The notes: generated from the sequence alone by a model not told the origin. Positions 24,701-32,811 are shown, counted from the first letter of the stretch. The stretch: 42,153 nt of DNA from UBA4582 sp047630175 (GCA_047630175.1 JBLHVI010000027.1:1-42153); one strand, 5' to 3'. Numbers and translations are program-made.

Positions 24701-25259
24701 CGGGATTTTTTCACGCTATGGCGTAGAGTTTCAGCTGGAACGCGGTCGCTTGGTTTACAACGGTTCGTTGACCAATCCCACGGTGGATGTCGTTGCCCGG
24801 CGAGAAATAGACGGGCCAACGGGCAATGTGGTGGTCAAGTTGATGGTGAGTGGCGCCGCGACCAATATCCAATCCAAGCTCGTAGCCTCGCCGGCTATGA
24901 GCGAGGCTGAAGCCCTGAGCTACCTGCTGCTCGGCAGGCCCTTGCAAGGATCGTCAGGTTCAGAGGCCACGATGTTGGCCAACGCCGCGCTGTCATTCGG
25001 CCTAAAAAAAGCTGTGCCGATCACAGCAGAAATTCAGTCAACCCTGGGACTCGATCAGCTGAGTCTTGGTGGCCAAACAACCGACAGTGCGGCAATTGTC
25101 GCAGGCAAACGATTGTCTAAAAACGTCTATATGGAATACAACTATGGAATTTTCTCGAGAATTGGAGGCCTTTTGCTGAGCTATCAACTCACCGAGCAGC
25201 TATCATTAGAAGCTCAGTCGGGTACTGATGATTCGCTGGAGATCATTTACAAGTTCTAA
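21711..25259 (+). CDS. tamB: translocation and assembly module inner-membrane protein TamB
   Basis: The 1182-residue AsmA-like protein has one N-terminal membrane helix (about 5-25) and a very long beta-strand-rich periplasmic body. The C-terminal DUF490/TamB domain holds the conserved run EALSYLLLGRPLQGSSG and ends in IIYKF. TamB bridges the inner membrane to TamA and belongs to a family implicated in moving phospholipids to the outer membrane. It begins with GTG at 21711, overlapping the tamA stop as GTGA, so translation is coupled. Slightly shorter than E. coli TamB (1259). Convergent with yhbY, with no clear terminator in the 66-bp gap. Confidence 0.93.
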   Translation: MIRRWLVYGVLGCCALLVGATWLSLSTERGSLWLLSQLPANQLRVTGLRGSLLDEMQIERLSVETAVVQIELSNVRLRLNFARLLLAQLEVSYVAVEEAQIIRHELQSAAPGTATEFAGVPLRINFPAIEIQQVDYWQGDDKVQLTKLQLAGSVVYKTLEVTDFAATYTDYHLHGDGSLTLVQPWAFSGHYQILAPQGELSGEVYGDQRAINSRAQAFGLTLIADLQLAESLQKLTMLMTSPRLELSNFIPDIAGFESLSLGSVDVRLVTDFSYYDVTGAAEVVSNWLPALPLIVEAAYANDKLTLATLNLETGEGGVGLAGIYTLADEAFAGELTIVDFPLSLVDAYLETHVAGYSVGAVKGQISAIGEVALARQHLTLAFPKLTGEFNQHRLGGSLNLAGSQLDDLVVSFDASLAKNQLLAALDMPSEELRIEFSGEALGAILPGTQGTLALTALVKQWRQNLWVEASVDVKDLAVFGGQVGNFSASVISVKPGTTTRVKVASSTAATNEYRVQVAAQAVRWADQPLGNLLIGLQGSLNEQRGSITWQRDKQQFSSQVEYQVLAPLGGLAELPSLARLTLFNSELSLPWGKWRSPSLALEYADKPQLKLLAPSCWESISTGQLCIDSGHFARAEFQFGAHLRHMPIDLANLPGAPALTLVGQLDAKLDVAGDLNAWRGQLVYNMPQSRLSWSDSAEDQALLDVGGQGSIDTFAAVVDMQALSSTVHQLTARLSLADLRQPNALELSTTLVSQDLALITAMLPFVAEGQGEARASVDYRQSSARVGASNNSSANSSLNPAVLQRNLTGQVNLGPGVSGFIPALNLRFSDLSLEVMAPTENDVQFRGSVVSGAGNVALEGKGAKVLSPARQINATLKGDQFTLVNSPALQMVASPDLAMVLEGQQMKLTGSLRLDSGRVEDSALQASTRGRSQDVVLSRDKASNVKRQTFEMDVALVVGDQVQILLYGLDAKVSGALRLRQSATRPLHVEGALSLKDGIFSRYGVEFQLERGRLVYNGSLTNPTVDVVARREIDGPTGNVVVKLMVSGAATNIQSKLVASPAMSEAEALSYLLLGRPLQGSSGSEATMLANAALSFGLKKAVPITAEIQSTLGLDQLSLGGQTTDSAAIVAGKRLSKNVYMEYNYGIFSRIGGLLLSYQLTEQLSLEAQSGTDDSLEIIYKF

Positions 25260-25325
25260 AGCAACACACAGAAAGTACTCGGCCCGATGTTTATAGCGAG
25301 CGGTGGATCGAATAAACAGTCAGCG

Positions 25326-25637
25326 TTACGTTATCGCGGCACGTAGGATGTTCGACAGGGCCGGATTGGGTTTGGTCGCGGCTTTGTAGATTAAGACGAT
25401 ATGGCCGATTTTCTGGACCTCGATCGCCTTCTGAGTCGTCAAGATTTGCTTGATCAGTTCGGTGCGCTCCTCCCTGTCGGCGGCTAGTACCTTGATTTTG
25501 ATCAATTCATGATCAGTAAGGGCGCGAGTGATTTCAATGTTAACATTTTCATTGAGACCATTTCCTGCAACGGTCACCACGGGTTTAAGATGATGGCCTA
25601 TAGCGCGATAACGCTTTTTGTCTTTTTGAGTGATCAT
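25326..25637 (-). CDS. yhbY: YhbY, CRM-domain RNA-binding protein
   Basis: The 103-residue single CRM-domain protein is associated with pre-50S ribosomes in E. coli. Typical features are LKPVVTVAGNGLNENVNIEI, including the GxxG-type RNA loop, then ALTDHELIKIKVLA and GHIVLIYK. ATG 25637 was chosen from the family N-terminus (MITQKDKKRYRAIGHHL); the frame stays open upstream into the rlmE leader but shows no homology. No ribosome site is visible. It is divergent from rlmE over about 103 bp. Confidence 0.92.
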   Translation of the reverse strand: MITQKDKKRYRAIGHHLKPVVTVAGNGLNENVNIEITRALTDHELIKIKVLAADREERTELIKQILTTQKAIEVQKIGHIVLIYKAATKPNPALSNILRAAIT

Positions 25638-25740
25638 AGGGTGGCGTTCGTCGGGGGCGTTTAATTTGGGGCGTCGAAGTATACCCGAGTCGGCGCCACA
25701 ATGCGATACTGGCGCTGCAAGGCGCATAGAAGAAGTTAAT

Positions 25741-26367
25741 ATGAAAAAATCTAAATCCAGCCATCAGTGGCTACGGGACCATGAGGAAGACGAGTATGTT
25801 AAGCGTGCGCGGGCAGCGGGTTATCGTTCTCGGGCCAGCTACAAGCTGCTGGAAATTAATGAGCGGTTTGATTTATTAAAGCCGGGCGCTGTTGTAGTTG
25901 ATCTGGGCGCGGCGCCTGGTGGCTGGTGTCAGGTCGTCGCGGAAAAAATCGGTGCCAGCGGAACTATTATTGGTCTGGACCTGCTAGAAATGGAGCCTGT
26001 GCTGGGTGTTACATTTATCCAAGGTGATTTTACAGAGGCTGGACCGTTTGACAGCTTGCTGTCAATTTTGGATGGGCGTGCCGTTGACCTTGTAATTTCG
26101 GATATGGCCCCCAATCTTAGTGGAGTGAAGAACATAGATCAGCCCCGCTCGGCGCATTTGGTCGAACTATCGATCGATTTTGCTGACCAAGTACTCAAGA
26201 CCGGCGGCGCACTAGTCTGTAAGTGTTTTGAAGGGCACGGAATACAGGAAATTCGCCAGCTGTATCAGTCGCGATACAGATCTGTGGTAAATTTTAAGCC
26301 TAAGGCGTCTCGGGATAAGTCCCGTGAATTATACATCGTCGGGCAGAAGTTTGATCAAAAGCGGTAG
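25741..26367 (+). CDS. rlmE: 23S rRNA 2'-O-methyltransferase RlmE (FtsJ)
   Basis: The 208-residue SAM-dependent enzyme methylates U2552 in the A loop of 23S rRNA, a late step of 50S assembly. The SAM loop reads VVDLGAAPGGWCQVV. The K-D-K-E catalytic set is visible as ASYKLLEI, SDMAPNLSG, CKCFEG and SRELYIVG. ATG 25741 has AGAAG upstream and gives the E. coli length (209). It precedes ftsH, an arrangement shared with E. coli and Pseudomonas. No sigma-32 promoter was found before it. Confidence 0.96.
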   Translation: MKKSKSSHQWLRDHEEDEYVKRARAAGYRSRASYKLLEINERFDLLKPGAVVVDLGAAPGGWCQVVAEKIGASGTIIGLDLLEMEPVLGVTFIQGDFTEAGPFDSLLSILDGRAVDLVISDMAPNLSGVKNIDQPRSAHLVELSIDFADQVLKTGGALVCKCFEGHGIQEIRQLYQSRYRSVVNFKPKASRDKSRELYIVGQKFDQKR

Positions 26368-26526
26368 TTCTTGCGTAAGAAATAACGTTAAGTAAAAGAA
26401 AAGCAATAGAGTAAAAAAGCGGAAATTTCGCTAAAAAATGCCTTTTTGGGCAGTTGGTGTATAAATTAATCTGGTGTAAGGTAGAAGGTCTGCCTGTGGA
26501 AACCAGCTTTTAGAGAGGACATTCCT

Positions 26527-28452
26527 TTGAATGATATGGGTAAGAACTTATTACTGTGGCTGATCATTGCAGCGGTACTATTAACAGTATTCAACAGCTT
26601 CAACGTCAGCAAAAATTTGCAGGAAGTCGAATACTCCGAATTCCTTGAGCGCGTCAGCCAAGACCAAGTCCGGCAGGTTGAGGTCGACGGCTTGGTCATT
26701 CGTGGCGAAATGAATGATGGCCAGCAATTTGAAACGATTCAGCCTCAAGTCACTGACAAGGCCCTGATTGATGAGATGGTTAATCATCGAGTCGAGTTCA
26801 GTGGTAAGCGCCCTGAAACACAAAGCATTTGGACTCAGCTATTAGTTGCCAGTTTCCCTATTCTGGTCATTATTGCAGTGTTCATGTTTTTTATGCGTCA
26901 AATGCAAGGCGGTGCGGGTGGCAAAGGCGGGCCCTTAACGTTTGGTAAAAGTAAGGCCAAGTTGCTCGGTGAAGACCAGATCAAAACAACCTTTGCCGAT
27001 GTTGCGGGCGTTGATGAAGCCAAGGAAGATGTTAAGGAACTAGTCGAATTTCTGCGCGACCCCACTAAATTCCAGAAACTTGGCGGGCGTATTCCTCGCG
27101 GTATCCTGATGGTCGGGCAGCCCGGCACGGGTAAGACGCTTTTGGCGAAAGCCATAGCCGGCGAGGCTAAGGTGCCGTTCTTTTCAATATCGGGTTCTGA
27201 CTTTGTTGAAATGTTTGTTGGTGTTGGTGCATCTCGCGTTAGAGATATGTTTGAACAAGCCAAGAAAAAGTCACCTTGCATTATCTTCATCGATGAAATT
27301 GACGCGGTAGGCCGTAACCGAGGCACGGGTATGGGCGGTGGTAACGACGAGCGCGAGCAAACGTTAAACCAACTGCTGGTTGAGATGGACGGATTTGAGG
27401 GTAACGAAGGCATCATTGTTATCGCCGCAACAAACCGCCCAGACGTGCTCGACCCAGCCTTGTTGCGACCAGGTCGTTTTGACAGGCAAGTCGTGGTCGG
27501 CTTGCCCGATATCCGTGGTCGCGAGCAGATTCTCAAGGTACATATGCGTAAAGTGCCTCTGGGAGAAGATGTTGAGCCATCGCTTATTGCGCGTGGTACG
27601 CCAGGGTTCTCCGGTGCCGATTTGGCTAACCTGGTGAACGAAGCGGCGCTGTATGCGGCTCGCCAGAATAAGCGCACGGTCAGCATGGACGAGTTCGAGC
27701 AGGCGAAAGACAAAATCATGATGGGTGCTGAACGTAAGAGCATGGTCATGTCAGAGAAAGAAAAGCTCAACACGGCTTATCATGAGTCGGGACATTGCAT
27801 CGTCAGTCGGTTGGTGCCTGAGCATGATCCCACGTACAAGGTTACGATTATTCCTCGCGGCCGGGCGCTAGGTGTCACCATGTTCTTGCCAGAGGAAGAT
27901 CGGTATTCCATGAACCGACGGATGATCCTGAGCCAAATCTGCTCATTATTCGGCGGTCGCATCGCTGAAGAACTGACCTTGGGTCGTGATGGTATTACCA
28001 CCGGCGCATCGAATGATATCGAGCGCGCCACGAAAATGGCACGAGCGATGGTGGCCAAGTGGGGTTTGTCCGACAAGCTAGGCCCATTGATGTACGACGA
28101 GGAAAACGAAGATATGTTTTCTGGTGGGCCAAAAGTCTCTGGCGAAACCGCGAAAATGATAGATCAAGAAGTGCGTTCTATTGTTGACGAGTGCTATGCG
28201 CGAGCGACGAAGCTGCTGGTAGACAACCGCGATAAGCTCGACATGATGGCGGAAGCATTAATGGACTACGAGACCATCGATCGTAAGCAAATCGATGAGA
28301 TTATGGACGGTCGAAAGCCAAGCCCACCGAAAGACTGGGATGGCCCTAAAACTAAGCCGCCTTCAGGTTCAGACGCCTCGAGCAGTAATGCTGACACTGA
28401 TTCGTCAGTTGGGCCGGGCGATAACATGGATGGCGCCGCCGGTGAACATTAG
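26527..28452 (+). CDS. ftsH: ATP-dependent zinc metalloprotease FtsH
   Basis: The 641-residue membrane AAA protease degrades sigma-32, LpxC-type and misassembled membrane proteins in E. coli. Two membrane helices (about 8-25 and 100-120) bracket a periplasmic domain. Walker A is G197-T204 and reads GQPGTGKT, not the usual GPPGTGKT. Walker B is CIIFIDEIDAVG, and the arginine-finger region LRPGRFDRQ is intact. The zinc site is H419-ESG-H423. TTG 26527 is preferred because AGAGAGGA lies seven bases upstream and the MNDM N-terminus resembles Pseudomonas FtsH; ATG 26536 is too far from that site. A strong terminator follows. Confidence 0.97.
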   Translation: MNDMGKNLLLWLIIAAVLLTVFNSFNVSKNLQEVEYSEFLERVSQDQVRQVEVDGLVIRGEMNDGQQFETIQPQVTDKALIDEMVNHRVEFSGKRPETQSIWTQLLVASFPILVIIAVFMFFMRQMQGGAGGKGGPLTFGKSKAKLLGEDQIKTTFADVAGVDEAKEDVKELVEFLRDPTKFQKLGGRIPRGILMVGQPGTGKTLLAKAIAGEAKVPFFSISGSDFVEMFVGVGASRVRDMFEQAKKKSPCIIFIDEIDAVGRNRGTGMGGGNDEREQTLNQLLVEMDGFEGNEGIIVIAATNRPDVLDPALLRPGRFDRQVVVGLPDIRGREQILKVHMRKVPLGEDVEPSLIARGTPGFSGADLANLVNEAALYAARQNKRTVSMDEFEQAKDKIMMGAERKSMVMSEKEKLNTAYHESGHCIVSRLVPEHDPTYKVTIIPRGRALGVTMFLPEEDRYSMNRRMILSQICSLFGGRIAEELTLGRDGITTGASNDIERATKMARAMVAKWGLSDKLGPLMYDEENEDMFSGGPKVSGETAKMIDQEVRSIVDECYARATKLLVDNRDKLDMMAEALMDYETIDRKQIDEIMDGRKPSPPKDWDGPKTKPPSGSDASSSNADTDSSVGPGDNMDGAAGEH

Positions 28453-28468
28453 GCGCTAGGGTAGTTAG

Positions 28469-28501
28469 AAAAAGGTTGGCTTAAATGGCCAGCCTTTTTT
28501 T
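28469..28501 (+). terminator. rho-independent terminator after ftsH
   Basis: GGTTGGC and GCCAGCC (one G-T pair) close a short AT-rich loop, preceded by an A-run and followed by seven or more T. It ends the rlmE-ftsH transcript; the A-run could allow some activity on the other strand too. Confidence 0.85.
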
Positions 28502-28697
28502 ATGTCTTTTTTTAGCCTTTGGCAAGCCTTGCTACTCTGGGTGTTTTGTATTTAGCACACCAGGGCTCGACCGCTGCGCGTGTCTTTCAATCCGCTGACA
28601 TTAGGCAGAATTCCAGCGTCTTTGCCGATATACTGCCCGCCCTATCCAGCTTCCAGTATGCCGTTCTGTATTAATTGCCAGCCGGAGTGAATACTTA

Positions 28698-29507
28698 ATG
28701 CTGCAAATAAAGCGCCCCATGGTGATGGGGATTTTGAACGTTACTCCTGATTCTTTTATCGATGGCGGACGCTACCTCGGCCTAGCGCCGGCTCTGTCCC
28801 AAGCTCGACTAATGATTGAGCAGGGTGCAGATATTATTGATGTTGGCGGAGAGTCAACGCGTCCTGGTGCTTCATCAGTGTCGGTTGATGAGGAATTGTC
28901 CCGAGTTATTCCGGTAATCGAGGCGCTTCGGGCAGAGTCATATGTGCCCATTTCTATTGACACGTCAAGTCCTGACGTTATGCGTGCGGCTGCGCATGCC
29001 GGCGTGGATATGATTAACGACGTGCGGGCATTGCAACGTGACGGGGCGCTGGCCATGGCGGCCTCACTAGGCCTGCCTGTGTGTTTAATGCATATGCAGG
29101 GTGACCCGGAAAATATGCAGCAAAATCCCGCCTACGATAATCTGGTCACTGACATTAGCGCTTTTTTTTCGGAACGCATTACCCAATGTTTCGCGTCAGG
29201 AATCCCTTTATCCCGTATCATGCTGGACCCGGGGTTTGGCTTCGGTAAAACCGTTGAGCATAATCTACAGCTGGTGAATCGATTAGCCGAATTCAGTCAT
29301 CTCGGTTGCCCGCTATTGGTGGGTTTGTCGCGAAAGAGTACTATTGGGAAAATCCTTGGTAGTGTCACCAGTGATCGCTTGCAAGGCAGCGTGGCCGCCG
29401 CGGTAATGGCATTCATTAACGGCGCGAGTGTATTGCGAGTTCACGATGTGGAGCCCACAGTACAGGCGTTGAGAGTCGTCAGGGCTATTCAGGGTGAAAA
29501 AATTTGA
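28698..29507 (+). CDS. folP: dihydropteroate synthase
   Basis: The 269-residue TIM-barrel enzyme joins p-aminobenzoate to the pterin diphosphate in folate synthesis and is the sulfonamide target. Signatures are MGILNVTPDSFIDGGRY, IDVGGESTRPGA, MLDPGFGFGKTVEHN and LLVGLSRKSTIG. GGAG lies about eleven bases before ATG 28698. The N-terminus is about a dozen residues shorter than in E. coli, with the first strand intact. It is separated from ftsH by a terminator, so it probably has its own promoter in the 28502-28697 gap. No confident -35/-10 pair was found. Confidence 0.97.
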   Translation: MLQIKRPMVMGILNVTPDSFIDGGRYLGLAPALSQARLMIEQGADIIDVGGESTRPGASSVSVDEELSRVIPVIEALRAESYVPISIDTSSPDVMRAAAHAGVDMINDVRALQRDGALAMAASLGLPVCLMHMQGDPENMQQNPAYDNLVTDISAFFSERITQCFASGIPLSRIMLDPGFGFGKTVEHNLQLVNRLAEFSHLGCPLLVGLSRKSTIGKILGSVTSDRLQGSVAAAVMAFINGASVLRVHDVEPTVQALRVVRAIQGEKI

Positions 29508-29564
29508 GCGCATAAGAGGTGTGTGACAGTGTCATGGGCAGCGATGAGTGCCTGAGACCATCAG

Positions 29565-29628
29565 CAATCATGACCAATAACAATCATGACCAATAACAAT
29601 CATGACCAATAACAATCATGACCAATAA
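29565..29628. repeat. four perfect 16-bp tandem repeats before glmM
   Basis: The unit CAATCATGACCAATAA occurs four times without a mismatch, ending 15 bp before the glmM start, with a degenerate fifth start (CAATGATGAT). Each unit contains an ATG. The first three mini-frames read MTNNNHDQ and stop within the next unit. The fourth reads MTNNNDDQR and its TGA overlaps the glmM ATG. Confidence 0.97.
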
Positions 29629-29643
29629 CAATGATGATCAGCG

Positions 29644-31011
29644 ATGAATGAAAGTACGCCCATAGTTAAGCAGTATTTCGGAACTGACGGTATTCGCGGC
29701 AAGGTGGGCGAATGGCCGATAACGGCAGAGTTCATGTTGAAGCTGGGCTGGGCCGCAGGGCGTGTTTTCGCCGAAGCAGGCCGTGGGCGCATTTTAATCG
29801 GCAAGGACACGCGGATTTCAGGCTACATGTTTGAGTCGGCACTGGAGGCAGGGCTCTCATCAGCAGGTATTGATGTTATGTTGCTTGGCCCCATGCCAAC
29901 ACCGGCAATTGCCTACCTGACGCGCACGTTTAATGCGCAAGCCGGCATTGTTATTAGCGCTTCGCACAACCCTTATTTCGATAACGGCATCAAGTTTTTT
30001 TCGGGTCAAGGCAAGAAGCTAGACGACGCTATAGAACTGGCCATTGAGGCGAAGCTAGGCGAGGAAATGGTGATGGTGGAGTCTAGTCGGATAGGCAAGG
30101 TATTGCGCATTAACGACGCGGCCGGGCGCTATATTGAATTTTGTAAAAGCTGCTTTAATTCCAAGCGCAACTTGCGTAATCGGAAGGTTGTGATCGACTG
30201 TGCCCACGGGGCGACCTACCAAGTTGCGCCCAGTGTCTTTCGAGAGCTAGGCGCTGAGGTTGTTGAAATCGGCGTTGCTCCGGACGGTTTGAACATAAAT
30301 GAAAAAATTGGCTCAACGCATCCGCAGGCTTTGCAAGCCAAAGTGTTAGAGGTGAGTGCTGACTTTGGCGTCGGGCTTGATGGTGATGGTGATCGGCTGA
30401 TTATGGTTGATCATCGCGGTGAGATCGTTGATGGTGATGAGCTGCTTTTTATTGTGGCGGATCACCTGCATTTAAAAAACCAGCTCAAGGGTGGTGTTGT
30501 CGGTACCTTGATGAGCAACTTTGGTCTCGAACAAGCCTTTAAACAGCGCGATATTCCTTTTGTGCGGGCAAAAGTTGGTGACCGCTATGTTCTGGCAGAG
30601 CTAGAAGCGCGTGGCTGGGATATCGGGGGCGAGTCGTCGGGGCATATTTTGTGCATGAACCTGACGAGCACCGGGGACGGCATCGTTGCGGCATTGCAGG
30701 TTGTGGCGGCGATGGTTGAGATGGGTGAGAGTCTTCACGCGCTCAAGCAAAAAATGGCAAAATACCCGCAACGTATGATCAATGTAAAGGCCTTAGCCAG
30801 TGTCGCCAGTGACGCGACCGTTATGCAAGCCATTGCTAGCGCTGAAGCGTCGCTGGGTGGTCACGGTCGCGTTTTGCTGCGTCCCTCCGGTACTGAGCCC
30901 GTGGTGCGCGTCATGGTGGAAGGTGAAGATTTGGCGCAGGTTGAGCATCTGGTAGAGGAATTAGCGGCTATTGTCGCTCAAGCAGGTGCAACTAGCGTAG
31001 CCGCGTGTTGA
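29644..31011 (+). CDS. glmM: phosphoglucosamine mutase
   Basis: The 455-residue enzyme converts glucosamine 6-phosphate to glucosamine 1-phosphate for UDP-GlcNAc, peptidoglycan and lipopolysaccharide. The N-terminus has YFGTDGIRG. The active-site loop GIVISASHNPYFDNGIKFFS contains the Ser that is phosphorylated. The metal loop is LDGDGDRLIMVD, and the C-terminal phosphate site is LLRPSGTEPVVRVMVEG. ATG 29644 is the only start that keeps the family N-terminus, because stops lie just upstream in frame. It has no strong ribosome site, so coupling to the mini-frame overlapping it is plausible. Confidence 0.97.
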   Translation: MNESTPIVKQYFGTDGIRGKVGEWPITAEFMLKLGWAAGRVFAEAGRGRILIGKDTRISGYMFESALEAGLSSAGIDVMLLGPMPTPAIAYLTRTFNAQAGIVISASHNPYFDNGIKFFSGQGKKLDDAIELAIEAKLGEEMVMVESSRIGKVLRINDAAGRYIEFCKSCFNSKRNLRNRKVVIDCAHGATYQVAPSVFRELGAEVVEIGVAPDGLNINEKIGSTHPQALQAKVLEVSADFGVGLDGDGDRLIMVDHRGEIVDGDELLFIVADHLHLKNQLKGGVVGTLMSNFGLEQAFKQRDIPFVRAKVGDRYVLAELEARGWDIGGESSGHILCMNLTSTGDGIVAALQVVAAMVEMGESLHALKQKMAKYPQRMINVKALASVASDATVMQAIASAEASLGGHGRVLLRPSGTEPVVRVMVEGEDLAQVEHLVEELAAIVAQAGATSVAAC

Positions 31012-31060
31012 AACTTCAAAACAAAGTCGTTAAGATTTGGCGCCGCGAACGGGGAAGCCT

Positions 31061-31810
31061 ATGAGACAACGACTGGTTGCTGGTAACTGGAAAATGCAGG
31101 GCACCCGGTCAAGCGTTACGTCGCTGGTCGGAGAGATACTTAGCGTTGGACCCTTGCCATGTCAGGCAATAATTTTTCCACCCTTTGTCTTTTTAGAACA
31201 AGTACAGCGGCAGCTAGCGGGACGATTAGATATCACGCTTGGCGCCCAGAATGGCGATTGGCATGATAGCGGGGCATATACCGGTGAAGTATCAATGCCG
31301 ATGCTTCAAGAGTTTGGTTGTAGCCACGTACTGGTTGGGCACTCGGAGCGACGTAGCCTGTTCGGCGAGACAAGTGAGCAAGTGGCACTTAAAGTTGCGG
31401 CAGCTTTGGCAGCGGGGCTGGTCCCGGTAATATGTGTTGGCGAGAGCCTAGCGCAGCGCCAGGCAGACGAGACGGCTTGCATCGTTGAGTCGCAGTTGCA
31501 GGCAGTGGTTGCGCAACTTGGGGTTGAGGCGCTGGAACACTGTATTATTGCGTACGAGCCAGTCTGGGCAATTGGGACCGGTGAGAGCGCAGCACCTGAA
31601 CAGGTCGAAGTTGTGCATGTTCAGATAAGAAAGTACCTGGCAAACTTGAGTCTGAATGTTGCAGAAAATATTCAGATTCTTTACGGCGGCAGTGTCAACG
31701 CGCGTAATGCGGCGGAATTGTTTGCTCAGGAGAATATTGATGGTGCACTTGTCGGCGGGGCATCTTTAAAAGCAGAAGACTTTCTGCGTATATGCCAGAC
31801 AACTGGCTAA
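31061..31810 (+). CDS. tpiA: triose-phosphate isomerase
   Basis: The 249-residue TIM-barrel enzyme interconverts dihydroxyacetone phosphate and glyceraldehyde 3-phosphate. Catalytic residues lie in NWKMQG (Lys), VGHSERR (His) and AYEPVWAIGTG (Glu), and the phosphate loop is YGGSVN. ATG 31061 has GGGGA about six bases upstream and matches the family start; an in-frame TTG at 31037 is less likely. It lies 49 bp after glmM and 15 bp before secG, probably one operon. Confidence 0.97.
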   Translation: MRQRLVAGNWKMQGTRSSVTSLVGEILSVGPLPCQAIIFPPFVFLEQVQRQLAGRLDITLGAQNGDWHDSGAYTGEVSMPMLQEFGCSHVLVGHSERRSLFGETSEQVALKVAAALAAGLVPVICVGESLAQRQADETACIVESQLQAVVAQLGVEALEHCIIAYEPVWAIGTGESAAPEQVEVVHVQIRKYLANLSLNVAENIQILYGGSVNARNAAELFAQENIDGALVGGASLKAEDFLRICQTTG

Positions 31811-31825
31811 ATTTGGATTTGGTAT

Positions 31826-32263
31826 ATGATGGAACTTCAAGTTCTGGAAACAATTGTATTAGTGGTTCATGTGTTGGCGGCGCTGGCTATTATCGGTCTG
31901 GTCCTAATCCAGCATGGCAAGGGCGCGGATATGGGTTCCGGCTTTGGCAGTGGCGCGTCAGCGACTGTTTTTGGTAGTGGCGGTGCAGGAAATTTTCTGA
32001 CTCGCGCGACCACCACGATTGCGATAGTGTTCTTTTTGACTAGCTTTGGTTTGGCATTTTTTGCCAAGGCTAAGTCAGAGTCAGCGCGTACCGTTGGTAT
32101 CCCCGTTGTTGAGCAACGCGTTGATGACGCAGCTGAACTAATGATTCCAGGCATGAGTTCTACCGATGATGCTATTGATTCGGAATTGCCTAATCTTGAC
32201 ATGTTGTCGGAACCTGCTGGTGACGAGTTGCCGGTAGACAACGACCCTATCCCAGAGGGATGA
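31826..32263 (+). CDS. secG: protein-export membrane protein SecG
   Basis: The 145-residue subunit of the SecYEG translocon stimulates SecA-driven export. Two membrane helices (about 7-27 and 54-76) flank the conserved loop GADMGSGFGSGASATVFGSGG. A long acidic tail follows from about residue 85, rich in Asp, Glu and Pro; SecG C-termini vary a lot. ATG 31826 is followed by a second ATG; which is used is uncertain. tpiA-secG-tRNA-Leu is a conserved gammaproteobacterial arrangement. Confidence 0.94.
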   Translation: MMELQVLETIVLVVHVLAALAIIGLVLIQHGKGADMGSGFGSGASATVFGSGGAGNFLTRATTTIAIVFFLTSFGLAFFAKAKSESARTVGIPVVEQRVDDAAELMIPGMSSTDDAIDSELPNLDMLSEPAGDELPVDNDPIPEG

Positions 32264-32268
32264 TAGCG

Positions 32269-32300
32269 CAGGTTTGTAGTTCAGGTTTGTAGTTCAGGTT
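32269..32300. repeat. 13-bp direct repeat after secG
   Basis: CAGGTTTGTAGTT occurs twice in tandem (32269-32281 and 32282-32294), followed by a partial third copy CAGGTT, just past the secG stop. It is non-coding, and its function is unknown. Confidence 0.85.
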
Positions 32301-32373
32301 ATATAGCTGACCGTTGATCGATAGGTGAGCTAGGAAAAAGTTTTAAGCGTTTTTAGGTTTGTTGACAGTTAAC

Positions 32374-32460
32374 GCCGAAGTGGTGAAATTGGTAGACACG
32401 CTACCTTGAGGGGGTAGTGAGCTTACGCTCGTGGAGGTTCAAGTCCTCTCTTCGGCACCA
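32374..32460 (+). tRNA. tRNA-Leu (anticodon GAG)
   Basis: The 87-nt class II tRNA has acceptor GCCGAAG pairing with CTTCGGC, an encoded CCA, D-arm sequence TGGTAGACACGC, a long variable arm, and T-arm GGTTCAAGTCC. The anticodon loop TTGAGGG gives GAG (32408-32410), reading CUC/CUU. It corresponds to leuU, which also follows secG in E. coli. Confidence 0.97.
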
Positions 32461-32652
32461 CTGTCATACGTATCTAATGAGTATTCTTAAGAACCTAGGG
32501 AAGCACAACACCCGAGATTGGGTGGCAAGGTTGTCTTCTCGAAACTTGACCGGTCGCCTTGGCTGGTCATTCAACGCACGTATTGAATCACTCCCCGCAT
32601 TGCCACCTTGTTAAAAATTACCCGCCTATTTTGAAATGTCAGAGAGTTATGG

Positions 32653-32681
32653 TTGACCGATGTGTTGGTCTCCCCTATAAT
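32653..32681 (+). promoter_or_regulatory. strong sigma-70 promoter for tRNA-fMet
   Basis: TTGACC (32653-32658) and a perfect TATAAT (32676-32681) are spaced by exactly 17 bp. A C-rich discriminator (CTCGCCCC) follows, as at promoters under stringent control. The expected start is near 32688, nine bases before the tRNA. Confidence 0.85.
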
Positions 32682-32696
32682 CTCGCCCCTTGTTGA

Positions 32697-32773
<77 letters not shown>

Positions 32774-32789
32774 TCAATTAGGATATACG

Positions 32790-32811
32790 GGCCCCTTTTT
32801 AGGGGCTTTTT
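32790..32811 (+). terminator. rho-independent terminator after tRNA-fMet
   Basis: GCCCCT and AGGGGC close a TTTT loop and are followed by five T, 17 bases after the tRNA CCA. It would separate the tRNA transcript from the rimP operon, at least partly. Confidence 0.8.

Noticed and set aside
29565..29628. CRISPR array
   Set aside because: The repeats are directly abutting, 16 bp, with no spacers.
32417..32614. 65-codon frame across the tRNA-Leu gene
   Set aside because: Starts inside the tRNA and shows no protein features.
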